Assembly (NCBI RefSeq): GCF_047121295.1 | Contig: NZ_CP139447.1 | Span: 5,394,001-5,458,000, forward strand | Reading direction: 5' to 3' | Origin: Longispora sp047121295 | GTDB taxonomy: Bacteria; Actinomycetota; Actinomycetes; Mycobacteriales; Micromonosporaceae | Length of the DNA: 64,000 nucleotides | In this document: positions 26,531-34,133 of the stretch, piece after piece | How the letters are laid out: the number at the start of each line of letters is the position of its first letter | Numbering within the stretch: position 1 is the first letter of the stretch | The notes under the pieces: model-generated | What the model saw: only the letters and a program-made list of their open reading frames with translations | Databases searched by the model: none | Told to the model about the DNA's origin: nothing | Program-made: the position numbers and the translations under genes

Positions 26531-28000
26531 ATGCAGCTCCGTACCCCTCTTCTGGCAGCTTTGAGTGCGGCAGTCGTCTCCGTCGGCGCGATCCTCGCCG
26601 TCTCGACCCCCGCACAGGCCGCGAACCTCGTGGTCAACCCCGGTTTCGAAACCGGGTCCCTCTCCGGCTGGTCCTGTTCCAACGGGTCCGTCGTGTCCAG
26701 CCCCGTGCACGGCGGGAGCAAGGCCCTCGCGGTCGGCGTGACCGCGTCCGACACCGGGCAGTGCACCCAGACCGTCAACGTCTCGCCGAGTACCGCGTAC
26801 ACCCTGTCGGCCTGGGTCAAGGGGAGCTACGTCTACCTCGGAGTGACCGGCGGCGCGTCCACGTGGACCCCGTCGGCGTCGGGCTACTCGCAGCTCAGCG
26901 TCGCGTTCACCACGGCGGCCGGGCAGACCTCGGTGCAGCTCTACCTGCACGGCTGGTACGCACAGGGCGCCTACAACGCCGACGACGTCGCGCTCGACGG
27001 CCCCGGCACCCCGCCGACCACCGCGCCGCCGACCACCCCGACGAGCACCCCGCCGACCACGCCGAACACCAGCCCGAAGCCGTCGACGCCGCCGCCGTCC
27101 ACCCCGCCCCCGGGCACCTGGCACGAGGCGGCGCCGTACCTGTACTTCGGCTGGGGCGAGCCGCCGGCACCCTCGACCGTGATGACCGCGACCGGGATCA
27201 GGCACTTCACCCTCGCGTTCATGCTCTCCGGCGGCGGCTGCGTGCCGAAGTGGGACAGCCAGCGCGCGCTCACCGGCGGCGTCGACCAGCAGAACATCAA
27301 CGCGATCCGGTCGGCCGGCGGGGACGTCGAGATCTCGTTCGGCGGCTGGAGCGGCAACAAGCTCGGCCCGAACTGCGCGGACGCCGCGGCGCTGGCGGGG
27401 GCGTACCAGCAGGTGATCTCGGCGTACAACCTCAAGGTGATCGACATCGACATCGAGAACACCGACGAGTTCGAGAACTACGCGGTGCAGGACCGGATCC
27501 TCGGCGCGCTGAAGATCGTCAAGGCGAACAACCCGGGGCTGAAGACGGTCGTCACGTTCGGCACGGCCACCTCCGGCCCGACCGACCACGGCATCCGCCT
27601 GATCAACCAGGCCAGGGCGCTCGGCGCGAACATCGACGTGTACACGATCATGCCGTTCGACTTCGGCAACGCCAGCACCAACATGTACACCGCGACGGTC
27701 AGCGCGGCCGAGGGGCTGAAGAACCAGCTCAAGTCGACCTTCGGCTGGAGCGACGCCGTGGCGTACTCCCACATGGGCATCTCGGGGATGAACGGCCTCA
27801 GCGACAACAACGAGACCACCTCGCTCGCCCAGTGGACCCAGATCCGCGACTGGTCGAACGGCAAGCACCTGGCCCGGCTGGCCTTCTGGTCGGTGAACCG
27901 GGACCGGCCGTGCCCCGGCGGCGGCCTCCAGGAGAACTGCTCGGGCATCGCCCAGCAGAACTGGGAGTTCACGAAGATCTCCACTGGCTTCACCGGCTAG
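26531..28000 (+). CDS. secreted GH18 chitinase with N-terminal carbohydrate-binding module
   Basis: 489 residues. Signal peptide 1-31 (ends TPAQA), a CBM4/16-like beta-sandwich 32-156 (NLVVNPGFETGSLSGW), a Pro/Thr/Ser linker (157-198) and a GH18 catalytic barrel. The catalytic motif reads VIDIDIEN (D-x-D-x-E), with the terminal Glu as proton donor, and substrate-assisted chemistry is expected. VEISFGGWSGN is the SxGG strand. The barrel resembles short bacterial chitinases such as ChiD/ChiJ-type. An upstream GTG (26519) is possible but ATG 26531 gives the natural signal peptide. Stands alone between a hydrolase-fold gene and a terminator. Confidence 0.93.
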   Translation: MQLRTPLLAALSAAVVSVGAILAVSTPAQAANLVVNPGFETGSLSGWSCSNGSVVSSPVHGGSKALAVGVTASDTGQCTQTVNVSPSTAYTLSAWVKGSYVYLGVTGGASTWTPSASGYSQLSVAFTTAAGQTSVQLYLHGWYAQGAYNADDVALDGPGTPPTTAPPTTPTSTPPTTPNTSPKPSTPPPSTPPPGTWHEAAPYLYFGWGEPPAPSTVMTATGIRHFTLAFMLSGGGCVPKWDSQRALTGGVDQQNINAIRSAGGDVEISFGGWSGNKLGPNCADAAALAGAYQQVISAYNLKVIDIDIENTDEFENYAVQDRILGALKIVKANNPGLKTVVTFGTATSGPTDHGIRLINQARALGANIDVYTIMPFDFGNASTNMYTATVSAAEGLKNQLKSTFGWSDAVAYSHMGISGMNGLSDNNETTSLAQWTQIRDWSNGKHLARLAFWSVNRDRPCPGGGLQENCSGIAQQNWEFTKISTGFTG

Positions 28001-28007
28001 TGGAACA

Positions 28008-28040
28008 GTGGGGGCGGCCCCTGGTCAGGGTCGCCCCCAC
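28008..28040 (+). terminator. terminator after chitinase gene
   Basis: Arms GTGGGGGCG and CGCCCCCAC starting 8 bases after the chitinase stop, extended inward by CCC/GGG around a short loop. Strong GC stem. Confidence 0.82.
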
Positions 28041-28091
28041 GCACCGGTCCGGACGCTGGCGGTCTGCTCCTCTGTGGAGTCCAATAGGTCC

Positions 28092-28634
28092 ATGCGGGCC
28101 ACCGAAGGACTCTGGGTAGCGCTGGTTCTCCTCGTGCTGTGCGCCCTGGCGCTCGTGGGCACGAACGCCGCCCGACGCTCGGCGCGCCGCGACCAGAGCG
28201 TGGCCGCCGGGTTCCGGCACGCGGCGGTCCAGGTCCCGCCCCGGGTCACGGTCCACGCCCGGGCGGCGGTGCTCGCCGGGGCCCGCGACAGCGTGTCCGA
28301 CGCGATCCAGTGGGCGCTGGTCGAGGCCCTCGGCATCGCGCCCGACCAGCGGTACCAGCGGTTCGTCCCCCTCGGCGACGGGGACCTGCTCCTCCCGGCC
28401 TCGCGCTCGGACCGGCACGTCGCCGTCGACGTCGAGCTGTGCTCCGGCCGGGACTACGACACGAAGCGCCGGCTGCTGGACGCGCTGTACGGCGCGCTCG
28501 TCCGGCTGCCGGACCTCGGCTCGACGGACATCGACATCCGACTGGTGGAGACGCCAGCCTGGGACTGGAGCGTCAACGGACGGGTCCCGACGGAGAACGT
28601 CACGCCGCCCGCGAGGCCTGACGGGCGCGTTTGA
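28092..28634 (+). CDS. membrane-tethered tautomerase-superfamily protein without N-terminal Pro
   Basis: 180 residues. Residues 7-24 (LWVALVLLVLCALALVGT) form a membrane helix followed by positive residues, so the rest is cytoplasmic. Residues 50-162 match the 4-oxalocrotonate-tautomerase fold of the Tautomerase_2 type: PRVTVHARAAVLAGARDSVSDAIQWALVEALGI, RYQRFVPL, VDVELCSGRDYDTKRRLLDALYGAL and IRLVETPAWDWSVNG. The family's catalytic residue is the N-terminal amine of Pro1; here the equivalent Pro (49-50) is internal, so usual chemistry should be absent. Its 3' end overlaps the convergent GGDEF gene by 35 bases. Confidence 0.72.
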   Translation: MRATEGLWVALVLLVLCALALVGTNAARRSARRDQSVAAGFRHAAVQVPPRVTVHARAAVLAGARDSVSDAIQWALVEALGIAPDQRYQRFVPLGDGDLLLPASRSDRHVAVDVELCSGRDYDTKRRLLDALYGALVRLPDLGSTDIDIRLVETPAWDWSVNGRVPTENVTPPARPDGRV

Positions 28635-30102
28635 TCCGGTACAGCGCCTCGTCGGCCGCCCGCAGCGCCGCCTCGCCGTCCTCGCCCAGCGGCGCCCACC
28701 CGATGCTCACCGACACCGGCGTGCCGGGCACCAGTGCCGCCCAGTCCTCGGCGTCGACCGCCGCGCGGATCCGGCCGCCGATCTCCTCGGCCTCCGCATG
28801 GGACGTACTCGGCAGGATCACCACGAACTCGTCGCCGCCGTGCCGGGCCAGCAGGTCGCCGTGCCGGACCGCGCGGGCGAGGATCCCGGCGATCCGTTGC
28901 AGGACCAGGTCCCCGGACGGGTGGCCGTGGGTGTCGTTGACGGCCTTGAAGCCGTCGAGGTCGAGGACCCCGAACATCGCGCTCACCCCGCGCCGGCCCA
29001 GCCCGGCGACGAACGCGGCGATCCGGCGCCGGTTCGGCAGGCCGGTGAGCGGGTCGGTGGACGCCGCGCCGGCGTACTGGGCCGCGACCCGGCGCAGCTT
29101 GTCCTGGTCGAGCCGGGCGCTGATGCTGTCCGTGAAGAGTTCCCGCAGCTGGCGGTCCTCGGCGTTCATCATCCGGATCGCGGCCCGCTCGGCGGCCAGC
29201 GCGCCCTGGTCATCGCCGGCCACGGACAACGCGATCGACCGCAGCCGCATCGGCTCGACCACGCCGAGGGTGTCGACGGCGTACGGCGCCGAGTCCAGCA
29301 GGAGCAGCGCGCGGGCCGGGTCTCCGTCGGCGATGGCGTCGCACACGTCGGCCAGGTCGTTGACGTGCGCGAGGGTCAGGTCGATGTCCTCGTCGCGGGG
29401 GACGTGCAGGTCCACCCGGTGGCCGAGGGCGGCGAGCCGCTTGACCGCGTACCGGAGGAACACCCGCTCCATCACCACCAGCTCACCGGCGAGCGGGCGG
29501 CCCGCCTCGATCAGGGCGCGCAGGTCCCGCACGCAGCCCTCGGTGTCGCCGCGCTGGTCGAGGTACAGCGCCGCCTGCACCGGGGTGGCCATGTTCGCCG
29601 CGAACGCCGCGCCGAGCCCGGCCGCCGCGCAGATCCTGGCCCCCTGCCGGGCGGCGGCCATCGCCTCGACGTGGAACCCCAGCCAGGAGTACGCGCCGGA
29701 CAGGTCGTGCCAGGTGTCCACGGCCGCGAGGTTGACCTCGGTCATCTTGCGCAGGGCGCGCTCGGAGTGCACGAGGTGCGTCATCGCGGTACCCAGGGAG
29801 CCCTGCTCGTAGGCGATCATGCCGGCCATCGTGTGGAACTCGCCGACCAGCCGGGGCGCGGGGGCCTTGCGCAGTGCCGCGTAGATCTCGTCGAGCAGCG
29901 GGCCGAGGCCCGAGGTGTGGCCCATGTTCATGTAGGCGACGAGCTTCTCGATCAGCGCCTGGGCGATCCGGCGCGGGTCCCGCGACTCCGCGACGACGCG
30001 CTCGGCGAGGGCGATCACCTCGGCCGAGCGTCCCGCGCCCGTCAGGTCCCGGAACACCACCCATTCGGCGGCGACCGGGTCCTGCTCGTTCCCGTGCGAC
30101 AT
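28600..30102 (-). CDS. GGDEF diguanylate cyclase with helical-repeat sensor region
   Basis: 500 residues. The N-terminal about 340 residues are alpha-helical and TPR-like (ALIEKLVAYMNMGHTSGLGPLLDEIYAAL, AGAYSWLGFHVEAMAAARQGARI); the C-terminal GGDEF domain starts DPLTGLPNRR and carries FGVLDLDGFKAVNDTHGH and RHGGDEF. An intact RxxD inhibitory site (RHGD) lies five residues before GGDEF, so product feedback is expected. No signal or membrane helix: a cytoplasmic c-di-GMP synthase, signalling input unknown. ATG 30102 preferred over an upstream TTG. Confidence 0.92.
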   Translation of the reverse strand: MSHGNEQDPVAAEWVVFRDLTGAGRSAEVIALAERVVAESRDPRRIAQALIEKLVAYMNMGHTSGLGPLLDEIYAALRKAPAPRLVGEFHTMAGMIAYEQGSLGTAMTHLVHSERALRKMTEVNLAAVDTWHDLSGAYSWLGFHVEAMAAARQGARICAAAGLGAAFAANMATPVQAALYLDQRGDTEGCVRDLRALIEAGRPLAGELVVMERVFLRYAVKRLAALGHRVDLHVPRDEDIDLTLAHVNDLADVCDAIADGDPARALLLLDSAPYAVDTLGVVEPMRLRSIALSVAGDDQGALAAERAAIRMMNAEDRQLRELFTDSISARLDQDKLRRVAAQYAGAASTDPLTGLPNRRRIAAFVAGLGRRGVSAMFGVLDLDGFKAVNDTHGHPSGDLVLQRIAGILARAVRHGDLLARHGGDEFVVILPSTSHAEAEEIGGRIRAAVDAEDWAALVPGTPVSVSIGWAPLGEDGEAALRAADEALYRIKRARQASRAA

Positions 30103-30122
30103 AGGCAACTACTCTACGCAAC

Positions 30123-32168
30123 CTAACGACAACTGTACGTGAACTCCCCGGCCGCCTCGGTCGGGGTCGGCCCGAGGATCTTCAGCGTGGCCTTCGCCTG
30201 GTACTCGCCCTTCCCGCTGAACTTCCAGTGCAGGTGCAGCGGCACCGACTTCGTCCCCGACGACACGCTCTGGCTCAGCTCCTGGGTGGCCTCCCCGTCG
30301 CTGCGCAGCCACTGGTAGGTGATCGTGCCGGGGCGGCCGTTCGTGGTGACCGTGCCGACGACGTCGACCGTGACGTCGCACGCCGTACCGGGCGGGCTCG
30401 CCGGCGCGACGGCCGCCGCGGTCACCTTCAGCGGGTGCGCGTTGTACCACCAGAAGTAGCCCACCACGCCGCCGATGATCGCGCCGGTGACCAGGCCGCC
30501 GACGATCCGCCGCCACCGCTTGACCGGCTTCTTCCCCGGCTTCGGCGGCACGGGCGGCCCGGCGCGCCAGGCCTCCTCGACCCCGGCCGGGATGCCGCCG
30601 CCGAACCGGAGCCGCACGTCGGAGCCGTCCCCGGCCGGCGGGGCGGTGGTGGCGGACCGGGTGCCGAGCTGGGTGGGCATCCCGGTGGCGGTCCCCCACT
30701 GGGTGGGCTGGCCGGGCTGGGTGGCGTTCCCGGCCTGGGTCGGCTGGCCGGGCTGGGTGGTGTTCCCCGGCTGGGCCTGGTGGCCGGCCGGGGGGCCGGG
30801 GTGGGTCGGCGGGGCCGGTCGGGTGACCTCGCCGAGGCCGGCGGCCCCGGGCTGACCGATCGGGACGGGGCCGGGCCGGATCACGGTCGACTCATCGGTA
30901 CGCATCGTCAGCTCGTCGATGGCGCGCGCCGCCTCGGCCGCGTCCGGCCGCCGCCCGCCATCGGCGGGGCCGACGCTGCCGGGAGCCACGGGCGCGGGGC
31001 CGACGGGGTTGGCCGCCGGGGCCGGAGCCGCGCCGACGGCGGACGACCCGGCCTGCTGGCCCGGCGCCGGCCACAGCGGCGCCTGAACGCCGGGGCCCTG
31101 GGGCGAGCCGGCCTGTGTGGTCGGAGGGGCCGGGACCTGGGCGCTGTCCACCCGGACCGTCGGGGCCGAGCCCAGCGTCATCGTCGGGCCCCCGCCCGGC
31201 GGCTGGACCGGCGGCGGGGCGAGCCGCGCGGTGGACCCGAGCCCGACGGTCTGCTCCGGCTGGAACTGCCGGGTCCGCTCCATCCCCCCGCCCGGAACGG
31301 CCGGCGGCCCGGACACCACCGGCACCGTCTCGGGCTCGGGAGCGGGCCCGGCCGGCGACGCCTGCGGCCCGGACCCGACGACCGGCACGCCCGGCGCCCC
31401 GGGCACCGGCGCGACGGGCGCGGCCGGCCCGGTACCCGGAGAGGAGGCCGGGATCCGCACGGTCCGGTCCGCCGCACCCGCCTCGGCCGCCGACGTGCCC
31501 GGCCGCAGCACCACGGTCGGCTCGGCGAGCGCCGGCCCGGTCAGCGCGGGCCCGGGGTCGATCCGGGCCAGTTCCTCCAGCCCGGCGGCGAGCCCGGCGG
31601 AGTCGGCGACGGCGGCGGCCCGGGTCAGCCCAGGGTCCCCCCACCGTCCGGCGAGGACCCGCAGGAGCGCCGACCAGGCGCGGACGTCGGCGGCCCGGTC
31701 GCCGGGGGCCAGGGCCACCTCGATCAGGGCAGCGGCCCCGCTGGCGGCCAACACGACGCTGTGCGCGCCGAAGTCGCCGTGCGCGAGCCCGCCGGAGTGC
31801 AGGGACAGCAGGGTCTGGCCGGTCCACAGCGCCACGGCGATCGCGTCGTCGCCGTCGTGCGGGGAGTCCGAGGCGAGCAGCTCGGCGACGGTCGGGGTCG
31901 CCGGTTCGGCGGTGACCATCCAGACCTTGCCGTACTCGGTGACGACGTCCACGACCGGCAGCACGCCCGGCACGGCCAGCCCCCGGACGGCGACGACCTG
32001 CGCGATGACGTGGTCGAGCGCGGGGCCCTGGCTGAGGGCGGGGTCGAGGAGCAGCGCGCCCCGGGTGGCGCCGGCATGGGTGGTGGCGGACCACCACGTG
32101 CCGAACCGGCCGCGCCGCGAGGGTTCGGCGAGCCGCAGCCCTGAGACTACGGTGGGCTCGTCGGTCAT
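30123..32168 (-). CDS. membrane pseudokinase with extracytoplasmic Ig-like domain
   Basis: 681 residues. The N-terminal about 230 residues keep the outline of a Ser/Thr kinase (EYGKVWMVTAEPATPTVAELL hinge, LHSGGLAHGDFGAHSVVL as the HRDxKxxN loop) but the Gly loop is poor, no Lys occurs at the VAIK position, K and N of the catalytic loop are gone and there is no DFG, so catalysis is unlikely. A 300-residue Pro/Gly/Gln-rich linker with NTTQPGQPTQAGN-type repeats, a membrane helix (GGLVTGAIIGGVVGYFWWY) and a 95-residue outer beta domain bounded by two Cys follow. ATG overlaps the protease stop (ATGA), so the two work together. Confidence 0.83.
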   Translation of the reverse strand: MTDEPTVVSGLRLAEPSRRGRFGTWWSATTHAGATRGALLLDPALSQGPALDHVIAQVVAVRGLAVPGVLPVVDVVTEYGKVWMVTAEPATPTVAELLASDSPHDGDDAIAVALWTGQTLLSLHSGGLAHGDFGAHSVVLAASGAAALIEVALAPGDRAADVRAWSALLRVLAGRWGDPGLTRAAAVADSAGLAAGLEELARIDPGPALTGPALAEPTVVLRPGTSAAEAGAADRTVRIPASSPGTGPAAPVAPVPGAPGVPVVGSGPQASPAGPAPEPETVPVVSGPPAVPGGGMERTRQFQPEQTVGLGSTARLAPPPVQPPGGGPTMTLGSAPTVRVDSAQVPAPPTTQAGSPQGPGVQAPLWPAPGQQAGSSAVGAAPAPAANPVGPAPVAPGSVGPADGGRRPDAAEAARAIDELTMRTDESTVIRPGPVPIGQPGAAGLGEVTRPAPPTHPGPPAGHQAQPGNTTQPGQPTQAGNATQPGQPTQWGTATGMPTQLGTRSATTAPPAGDGSDVRLRFGGGIPAGVEEAWRAGPPVPPKPGKKPVKRWRRIVGGLVTGAIIGGVVGYFWWYNAHPLKVTAAAVAPASPPGTACDVTVDVVGTVTTNGRPGTITYQWLRSDGEATQELSQSVSSGTKSVPLHLHWKFSGKGEYQAKATLKILGPTPTEAAGEFTYSCR

Positions 32169-33793
32169 CGGAACACTCCAGCGACTCTTCGTCCCAGCCT
32201 GAGCCAGACGGGGATCAGGGCGACCATGATGACACAGCCTAGGGCGATCGCGCCCCACGGCGGTGGCAGATAACGCTGCGTGAACTCGGCGAGACGGGAT
32301 CGCCAGGCCAGCAGGGCCAGTAGGACAATTCCGGCGGTTGCCAGCAAGGCGGCCACGGCGTACCCGGCGAGGCCCAGTTCGCGGCGGCCCGGGCGGGTCC
32401 GCAGCCAGGCCCCGGAGAACAGGTACCCGAAGGACTCCTCGCGCAGCCGGGGCATCCGCAGCGCGTCGGCCAGCGCCTGGTAGCCGTCGAGCGGGAGCAG
32501 CGGGTTGAGGTTGTACAGCGTGTTCAGGTACAGCCCGAACGCGAGCTGGTAGCACAGCCCCGAGGCGACCGGGTCCGGCAGCGCCGCCGCGCCCAGGGCG
32601 GCCGTGCCGGCGAGCGCGGCCGTGGACAGCGGCCCGGCGAGGGTGACGACGAGCCGGGACCGCCGGTCGCCGAACCACATGTCGCTGGTGTCGACGAACG
32701 CGAACGGCAGCCCGAACATCAGCATGAACCCGGCCCGGGTCACGGTGCGACCGTAGGACTTCACGGCCAGGGCGTGCGCGGCCTCGTGCAGCACGAGCGC
32801 GACCAGGTAGGCGAGCGCGACGCCGACCGCGCCGGGGTAGCCGGCGCCGGCCGTGTCGAACAGCCGCTGCCGGGTCGAGGCGACCGCGAAGCCGGCCAGG
32901 CCGACCAGGATCAACCCCCACAACACCACCATCGCGGTACGGGTGAAGAAGCGCCACCCGAAGCCCCGGTAGGCCCGCTCGAACGCCGCGTCGAGCCCCG
33001 TGATGGCCAGCTCGATCCGGGTCCACCGCCGCCAGGCGGCCCGGGTCGGGGCCTGGCCGTGCAGCCCGTGCACGAACTCGTGCGCGCCGAGCGTGTGCAG
33101 AGTGCGCTCGATCCGGGGCAGGGCGAGCTCGCCATACTCCTCCGCGAACGCGAACAGCAGGTCGCGCACCGTGGTGCGCCCGTCGAGCAGGTGCCAGACG
33201 AACACGTCGCGGTCGTCGAGTTCGAGGTAGCGGCCGGTGCGGGTGTTGCGCAGCACCCACGTACCGCCGCCGGGCACCTCCTTGAGCGCCCAGTGCCCGC
33301 GCCGCCTGGGCCGGACGTTCAGCGGCTCGGTGGCCGTGGCGGGCTGCTCGGGCGGCGGGGCGAGCGCCGTGTGCTCGGTGCCCCACACCTCCGTCCGGCC
33401 GCCGACCGCCGCCGACCGGGGCTGCTCGAACCGGACGGGCACGTCCCCGATGTGCAGCTCCGTACTGTCGGGCAGCACGGCGGAGGCCGCGAACAGGGTC
33501 CGGTCGGCGACCCCGGTGCCGTTGAACGAGCCCAGGTCCTCAACGGCGTAGCCCGCCGGGGTCCGGGCCACCCGGGCATGCCGGCGGGACACGCTGGGAT
33601 GGTCGATGACCAGGTCGTTGTCCCCGGCCCGCCCGATGGTGGTGACCTCGCGGTCCAGCGGGTACGCCCGGCCGGCGTGCCGCAGGTGCGGGGCCTCGAA
33701 CTCCGCGATCCGCACGCCGGCGCGCAGGGTGCCACACCGCAGGCAGTACGGATGGTCCCGCCGCAGGTGCACGTGGCAGGCGTGGCAGAGCAT
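32165..33793 (-). CDS. zinc-ribbon/FHA/PqqD-like/M50 membrane metalloprotease
   Basis: 542 residues with an unusual domain order. Zinc ribbon CHAC...CLRC (3-20); FHA domain about 40-125 (TIGRAGDNDLVIDHPSVSRRHARV, GSFNGTGV), which binds phospho-Thr; a PqqD-like winged helix about 165-245 (WVLRNTRTGRYLELDDRDVFVWHLLDG, ERTLHTLGAHEFV); then membrane helices with the site-2-protease motifs HEAAH (336-340) and NPLLPLDGY (430-438, metal-binding Asp). PqqD-like domains recognise peptides in RiPP systems. The next gene is a pseudokinase, so phosphorylation-gated intramembrane cleavage is a reasonable but unproven model. Confidence 0.85.
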   Translation of the reverse strand: MLCHACHVHLRRDHPYCLRCGTLRAGVRIAEFEAPHLRHAGRAYPLDREVTTIGRAGDNDLVIDHPSVSRRHARVARTPAGYAVEDLGSFNGTGVADRTLFAASAVLPDSTELHIGDVPVRFEQPRSAAVGGRTEVWGTEHTALAPPPEQPATATEPLNVRPRRRGHWALKEVPGGGTWVLRNTRTGRYLELDDRDVFVWHLLDGRTTVRDLLFAFAEEYGELALPRIERTLHTLGAHEFVHGLHGQAPTRAAWRRWTRIELAITGLDAAFERAYRGFGWRFFTRTAMVVLWGLILVGLAGFAVASTRQRLFDTAGAGYPGAVGVALAYLVALVLHEAAHALAVKSYGRTVTRAGFMLMFGLPFAFVDTSDMWFGDRRSRLVVTLAGPLSTAALAGTAALGAAALPDPVASGLCYQLAFGLYLNTLYNLNPLLPLDGYQALADALRMPRLREESFGYLFSGAWLRTRPGRRELGLAGYAVAALLATAGIVLLALLAWRSRLAEFTQRYLPPPWGAIALGCVIMVALIPVWLRLGRRVAGVFR

Positions 33794-34133
33794 CCAGGGG
33801 GCCTTTCCGGGCGGCGCGAGGGGCGCGGTGAGCCTAGATCGTCCTCACCGTGGGTGAGGTCACCAAGCTGACAGTCTCCTGCGTCACAGGCGTCCGGGAC
33901 AAGGTCCGGGCGGTGGAGGCGTCGGACCGGCGCGCGCCGGGTCGGGCCCCGCCTTAACCGGTGAAAGGTCGTGATCCGGGTTCGGGGGCACGTGCGGCGA
34001 AACCGGGAGAGAGCGCTCTCTCACGATGCCGAAACCGGTGAAACATCACCCGGAAACATTGACGACACCCTTTGGCGACGCTAGCGTCGCCAGGCAAGAG
34101 AGCGCTCTCACCTCCTACCCCTCGGGAGGCACC
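33794..34133. promoter_or_regulatory. 340-base intergenic region before the glucan operon
   Basis: Holds the divergent promoters of the protease gene (33794-33900, no clear motif) and the glucan operon (34007-34109, listed separately). AACCGGTGAAA occurs twice, at 33956 and 34032. No gene or RNA is evident. Confidence 0.6.
34007..34109 (+). promoter_or_regulatory. glucan-operon promoter with three palindromes
   Basis: TTGACG (34059-34064), 17-base spacer and TAGCGT (34082-34087). Palindromes: GAGAGAGCGCTCTCTC at 34007-34022, GGCGACGCTAGCGTCGCC at 34074-34091 covering the -10, and GAGAGCGCTCTC at 34098-34109 just past the expected start. The first and third share GAGAGCGCTCTC, close to the CebR/BglR sites of Streptomyces (core GAGCGCTC), and should bind the LacI protein encoded at the operon end. 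A GGGAGG ribosome site follows at 34124. Confidence 0.82.

Noticed and set aside
28092..28634. Plain hypothetical membrane protein
   Set aside because: Residues 50-162 follow the tautomerase repeat pattern too closely to ignore, so the fold call was kept with moderate confidence.
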